This document shows, one piece after another, positions 60,361 to 64,000 of a stretch of 64,000 nt of DNA. The stretch comes from Amorphoplanes digitatis. GTDB taxonomy: Bacteria > Actinomycetota > Actinomycetes > Mycobacteriales > Micromonosporaceae. The notes under the pieces were generated by a model that had not been told where the DNA came from, searched no databases, and saw nothing but the letters and a program-made list of their open reading frames with translations. How positions within the stretch are numbered: the first letter of the stretch is position 1; every line of letters starts with the position of its first letter. The stretch is taken from assembly GCF_014205335.1 (NCBI RefSeq), contig NZ_JACHNH010000001.1, forward strand, positions 3,962,501 through 4,026,500. The letters run 5' to 3'. The position numbers and the translations under genes are program-made.

Positions 60361-63006
60361 ATGTCCAGATACGTGTACGACTTCGTCGAGGGCGACAAGG
60401 ACCTCAAGGACCTGCTCGGCGGCAAGGGCGCGAACCTGGCGGAGATGACCCGGATGGGCCTGCCGGTACCGCCCGGATTCACCATCACCACCGAGGCGTG
60501 CCGCGAGTACCTGCGCACCGGATCGACCCCGGCCGGTCTGTTCGCCGAGGTCGAACTCCACCTGCGGGCGGTACAGACGCGGACCGGCAAGTCGCTCGGA
60601 GACCCGGACGATCCGTTGCTGCTGTCGGTGCGTTCCGGTGGCAGGTTCTCCATGCCCGGCATGATGGAGACGATCCTCGACATCGGCCTCAACGACGCCA
60701 GCGTGGCCGGGCTCGCCCGGCAGAGCGCCGACGAGCGGTTCGCCTGGGACTCCTACCGGCGGCTGATCCAGATGTTCGGAAAGACGGCGTTCGACATTCC
60801 GGGCGAGGACTTCGAGACCGAGTTGGCGAATGCCCGCGACGCGGCCGGCGCCGCAACCGACGCGGACCTCACCGCCGCGCAGTTGCGGGACCTGGTGCAC
60901 GCGTACAAGAAGGTCTTCCAGGCGCACACCGGCCGCGACTTCCCGCAGGCACCGCACGAGCAGTTGTTCCTCGCCGTCACGGCGGTGTTCAAGTCGTGGA
61001 ACGCCGAGCGGGCCGTGCTCTACCGGCGGCAGGAACGCATCCCCCAGGACCTTGGCACCGCGGTCAACGTGATGGCGATGGTCTTCGGCAACCGCGGCAC
61101 CGACTCCGGCACCGGGGTGGCGTTCACCCGCGATCCGGCGACCGGCCGGCGCGGCGTCTACGGCGACTACCTGTCCAACGCTCAGGGCGAGGACGTGGTG
61201 GCCGGCATCCGCAACACGGTCGGCCTGGGCGAGCTGGCCACGATCGACCCGGCGAGCTACCGGCGGCTGCTGTCGATCATGGAACGGCTGGAGGGGCGCT
61301 ACCGGGACCTGTGCGACATCGAGTTCACCATCGAGAACGGCAAGCTGTGGATGCTGCAGACCCGGGTCGGCAAGCGCACCCCGGCCGCCGCGTTCGTGAT
61401 CGCCGCCCAGCTCGTCGACGAAGGCACCATCACCCTCGACGAGGCGTTGCGGCGGGTCACCGGCGAGCAGCTCGCCCAGCTGATGTTCCCCAGCTTCGAC
61501 CAGGCCGCGGCGCCCGAGCCGCTCACCACCGGCGTGGCGGCGTCACCGGGCGCGGCGGTCGGCGCGGTCGTGTTCGACTCCGCGGCGGCCGTCGCGGCGA
61601 CCGGGCCGGTCATCCTGGTCCGCCGGGAGACCAACCCGGACGATCTGCCCGGCATGATCGCCGCCCAGGGCATCCTGACCAGCCGGGGCGGCAAGACCTC
61701 ACACGCCGCCGTCGTGGCCCGGGGGATGGGCAAGACCTGCGTCTGCGGCGCGGAACAGCTCGAGATCGCCGCGGACTCGGTGACCGTGAACGGCCGTGTC
61801 CTGCGGGCCGGCGACGTCATCTCGGTCGACGGCACCACCGGCCGGGTCTACGCCGGAGCCGTCCCGGTCCACCCGTCCGCGGTCGTGCGGTACTTCGAGG
61901 GCGAGCTGACCGCGCACGGCGACCCGCTGCTCGCCGCCGTCGAACGACTCATGATCCACGCCGGGCACGTCGCCCGGCTCGGCGTGCACGCCAACGCCGA
62001 CACCGCCGCCGACGCGGCCCGGGCCCGGCGCTTCGGTGCCACCGGAGTCGGCCTGTGCCGCACCGAGCACATGTTCCTCGGCGAGCGCCGCGTGCTGATC
62101 GAGCGGCTGATCCTCGGCGACCAGGACGCACTTAGCGACCTGCTGCCGTTGCAGCGCGCCGACTTCGAGCGGCTGTTCGCCGCGATGGACGGCCTGCCGG
62201 TGACGGTGCGGCTGATCGACCCGCCGCTGCACGAGTTCCTTCCGCCGCTGGAGGAGCTGACCGCCCGGGTCGCCCGCGCCGAGGCGCTCGGCGAGGACCC
62301 GGGCCACGAGGGAACGCTGCTGACCGCGGTGCGCCGGATGCACGAGCAGAACCCGATGCTGGGCCTGCGCGGCGTACGCCTCGGGCTTGTGATCCCCGGC
62401 CTGTTCGCCATGCAGGTCCGGGCCATCGCGCAGGCCGCGGCCGCCCGGGTCGCCGCAGGCGGCGACCCGCGCCCGGAGATCATGGTCCCGCTGGTCGGCG
62501 CGGTCCAGGAGCTCGATACGGTACGGACGGAAGCCGAGTCCGTGCTGGCCGGCGTCGCCGGGGCGCCCCCGATCCGGATCGGCACGATGATCGAGGTGCC
62601 CAGGGCCGCGCTCACCGCCGGGCAGATCGCCGGGTCGGCCGAGTTCTTCTCCTTCGGCACCAACGACCTGACCCAGATGACCTGGGGCTTCTCCCGCGAC
62701 GACGTGGAGGGCGCGTTCTTCGGCCGCTACCTGAGCCTCGGCATCTTCGCGGCGTCTCCGTTCGAAACCATCGACATCGACGGGGTCGGCGAACTGGTCC
62801 GCATCGCCGTCGAACGCGGCCGCGCCACCCGCCCGAACCTGACCGTCGGCGTCTGCGGCGAACACGGCGGCGACCCCGCCTCGGTGCGGTTCTTCCACAC
62901 CGCCGGCCTGGACTACGTGTCCTGCTCGCCGTTCCGCGTCCCGATCGCCCGCCTCGAAGCCGGCCGCGCCTCCGTCGCGGGCACCGCCGCCTCGGACAGC
63001 CGATAG
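60361..63006 (+). CDS. ppdK: Pyruvate, phosphate dikinase
   Basis: 881 residues, the normal full length. N-terminal ATP-grasp (VYDFVEGDKDLKDLLGGKGA, LPVPPGFTITTEAC, SVRSGGRFSMPGMMETILDIG), phospho-His domain (LTSRGGKTSHAAVVARGMGK, His448) and C-terminal PEP/pyruvate barrel (CRTEHMFLG, IMVPLVGAVQEL, GTNDLTQMTWGFSRDD, VCGEHGGDPASV). It interconverts pyruvate + ATP + Pi with PEP + AMP + PPi. In hypoxia it may save energy via PPi or allow PEP resynthesis. A small membrane-protein gene follows after 10 bp. Confidence 0.97.
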   Translation: MSRYVYDFVEGDKDLKDLLGGKGANLAEMTRMGLPVPPGFTITTEACREYLRTGSTPAGLFAEVELHLRAVQTRTGKSLGDPDDPLLLSVRSGGRFSMPGMMETILDIGLNDASVAGLARQSADERFAWDSYRRLIQMFGKTAFDIPGEDFETELANARDAAGAATDADLTAAQLRDLVHAYKKVFQAHTGRDFPQAPHEQLFLAVTAVFKSWNAERAVLYRRQERIPQDLGTAVNVMAMVFGNRGTDSGTGVAFTRDPATGRRGVYGDYLSNAQGEDVVAGIRNTVGLGELATIDPASYRRLLSIMERLEGRYRDLCDIEFTIENGKLWMLQTRVGKRTPAAAFVIAAQLVDEGTITLDEALRRVTGEQLAQLMFPSFDQAAAPEPLTTGVAASPGAAVGAVVFDSAAAVAATGPVILVRRETNPDDLPGMIAAQGILTSRGGKTSHAAVVARGMGKTCVCGAEQLEIAADSVTVNGRVLRAGDVISVDGTTGRVYAGAVPVHPSAVVRYFEGELTAHGDPLLAAVERLMIHAGHVARLGVHANADTAADAARARRFGATGVGLCRTEHMFLGERRVLIERLILGDQDALSDLLPLQRADFERLFAAMDGLPVTVRLIDPPLHEFLPPLEELTARVARAEALGEDPGHEGTLLTAVRRMHEQNPMLGLRGVRLGLVIPGLFAMQVRAIAQAAAARVAAGGDPRPEIMVPLVGAVQELDTVRTEAESVLAGVAGAPPIRIGTMIEVPRAALTAGQIAGSAEFFSFGTNDLTQMTWGFSRDDVEGAFFGRYLSLGIFAASPFETIDIDGVGELVRIAVERGRATRPNLTVGVCGEHGGDPASVRFFHTAGLDYVSCSPFRVPIARLEAGRASVAGTAASDSR

Positions 63007-63016
63007 GAGCAAGACC

Positions 63017-63358
63017 ATGACCACCGCCCTCGACCACCGGCCCGATCTGATTTCGGTACGCCGCGGCGAGCGTGAGATCGGCGTGTTCGCCGTAGGTTCG
63101 GACCGGACCACCTTCGTCCCCGCGGTAGACGTGACCGCCCTCGCGCTCGGCTCGATGGCCGTCGCGGCGGTGACCGCCGTGACGCTCGCGATCGGCATCG
63201 CCCGACGTAGGCCACCTGCCATCGGCACCGTGACGATGGGCCCCGGAGGCTGGCTCAGCCTCAAACGGGCAGCCGTCCCACCGCTGCGTCCCACCGCCGA
63301 GCCGCGGCCCTGGTGGGCACGCGTAATACACGCCCACCGGCTGGTCGTGCGGCGCTGA
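63017..63358 (+). CDS. Small membrane protein, unknown
   Basis: 113 residues with one central helix (VTALALGSMAVAAVTAVTLAIGIA), an N-terminal 40-residue soluble part and a basic C-terminal tail (PWWARVIHAHRLVVRR). It follows ppdK in the same operon (GGAGC ribosome site). No family recognised. Confidence 0.6.
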   Translation: MTTALDHRPDLISVRRGEREIGVFAVGSDRTTFVPAVDVTALALGSMAVAAVTAVTLAIGIARRRPPAIGTVTMGPGGWLSLKRAAVPPLRPTAEPRPWWARVIHAHRLVVRR

Positions 63359-63454
63359 CTTTCCTGCGGGGACACGATGTCGCCGCCGGTCTTCCGGACC
63401 GTGCTCGAGGGCATCCGGGTGATCGGTTCGATCGTCGGCACCCGCGCTGCTGCC

Positions 63455-63468
63455 CTGACCCTCGGCCC
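63455..63468 (+). promoter_or_regulatory. DevR-like box upstream of pflB (distal)
   Basis: CTGACCCTCGGCCC, three differences from consensus, 74 bp before ATG 63543. Confidence 0.5.
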
Positions 63469-63476
63469 GGGCGGGC

Positions 63477-63490
63477 GTGACCTTCGGCCC
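63477..63490 (+). promoter_or_regulatory. DevR/DosR-like box upstream of pflB (proximal)
   Basis: GTGACCTTCGGCCC, one difference from the consensus, 52 bp before ATG 63543. Confidence 0.8.
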
Positions 63491-63542
63491 TGACCGCCCG
63501 GGCTGTCCTTCGCCAGGCTGAGAGTGAACCCGAGGAGATTTC

Positions 63543-64000
63543 ATGGAACACAGGACGGCGTGGCGCGGATTCACCGGCAGCGGGTGGCGCGAGACGATCG
63601 ACGTCGGCGCGTTCATCCACGACAACATCGAGCCGTACACCGGCGGGCAGGAGTTCCTGACCGGGCCGACTCCGCGCACCGAGCGAATCTGGCAGCAACT
63701 GACCCGGATGTTCCCCGAGGAGCGGCGGCGCGGGATCTACGACGTCGACACGCACACCCCGTCGACCATCACCTCGCACGCGCCCGGCTACATCGACCGC
63801 GACCACGAGCTGATCGTCGGGCTGCAGACAAGCGCGCCGCTGCGCCGCGCCATCATGCCCGCCGGCGGCCTGCGGATGGTCGAGGCGGGGCTCAAGGCCT
63901 ACGGGTACGCGCTGGACCCGGCGGTGCGCGCCATCTTCTCCCGGTACCGCAAGACGCACAACGACGGCGTGTTCGACGCGTACCCCGCGGACGTGAAGGC
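63543..64000 (+). CDS. pflB: Pyruvate formate-lyase, N-terminal part (runs off the right edge)
   Basis: 152 complete codons from ATG 63543 (GAGGAGATTTC upstream). TAWRGFTGSGWRETIDVGAF, EFLTGPTPRTERIW, STITSHAPGYIDRDHELIVG, LQTSAPLRRAIMPAGGLRMV, and FSRYRKTHNDGVFDAY follow E. coli PflB almost block for block. The enzyme splits pyruvate with CoA into acetyl-CoA and formate by a glycyl radical. The active-site Cys pair and the glycyl loop are beyond the window, so activity cannot be judged. Two boxes precede it. Confidence 0.93.
   Translation, partial: MEHRTAWRGFTGSGWRETIDVGAFIHDNIEPYTGGQEFLTGPTPRTERIWQQLTRMFPEERRRGIYDVDTHTPSTITSHAPGYIDRDHELIVGLQTSAPLRRAIMPAGGLRMVEAGLKAYGYALDPAVRAIFSRYRKTHNDGVFDAYPADVK

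Overview
The window is high-GC DNA with dense, often overlapping genes, purine-rich (GGAGG-type) ribosome sites and frequent GTG starts, which suggests an actinomycete. Micromonosporaceae or a relative is my guess from gene style only. No rRNA, tRNA, CRISPR array, transposase or integrase was seen.

Left margin (1-5.85 kb): the start of folP (minus), a heterodimeric ABC exporter with complementary degenerate ATP sites, a BTAD-type regulator and three small uncharacterised genes.

From about 5.88 kb to the right end the window is essentially one hypoxia/dormancy island. A palindromic 14-mer, consensus GGGACCTTCGGCCC (best copy GGGACCAAGGTCCC), recurs more than 25 times, almost always 55-95 bp upstream of a start codon. 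It resembles the mycobacterial DosR/DevR box, and a close DevR homologue is encoded at 50.47 kb behind its own copies. Genes behind these sites match the classes known in the DosR regulon: universal stress proteins, Acg-like nitroreductases, DUF1876 (Rv1738-like), a CtpF-like P-type ATPase, a Tgs1-like acyltransferase, CBS proteins, DoxX and a group 3b [NiFe] hydrogenase. Anaerobic and carbon metabolism is added: sulfide:quinone oxidoreductase with TusE/DsrE2, GAPDH, phosphoketolase, PPDK, a Rph/PEP-synthase-like enzyme, a zinc alcohol dehydrogenase and, at the right edge, pyruvate formate-lyase.

Layout: 5.9-8.1 kb sulfide module; 8.2-10.8 kb gap and an ABC remnant; 10.8-13.3 kb exonuclease plus cNMP/CBS/DUF294 protein (no site); 13.4-14.9 kb doxX and DUF4386; 15-20.1 kb hydrogenase operon; 20.4-30.1 kb stress proteins, nitroreductases, SulP, CBS-BON and flavodoxin; 30.2-39 kb cation ATPase, Rph-like enzyme and phosphoketolase; 39.1-42.3 kb an ABC/TetR cassette that looks like an independent insertion with its own operator; 42.7-52.3 kb USP/nitroreductase pairs, ABC exporter and devR; 52.3-64 kb second doxX, hydrolase, acyltransferase, USP, nitroreductase/cNMP operon, ADH, PPDK and pflB.

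The island also holds many decayed duplicates of its own gene classes (USP, CBS-BON twice, DGAT, DUF1918) and two frameshifted genes, so it appears to evolve by local duplication, conversion and loss. Inferred physiology: on oxygen loss DevR would switch the cell to H2 cycling, sulfide oxidation, fermentation through PFL/phosphoketolase, PEP resynthesis, lipid storage and stress protection.
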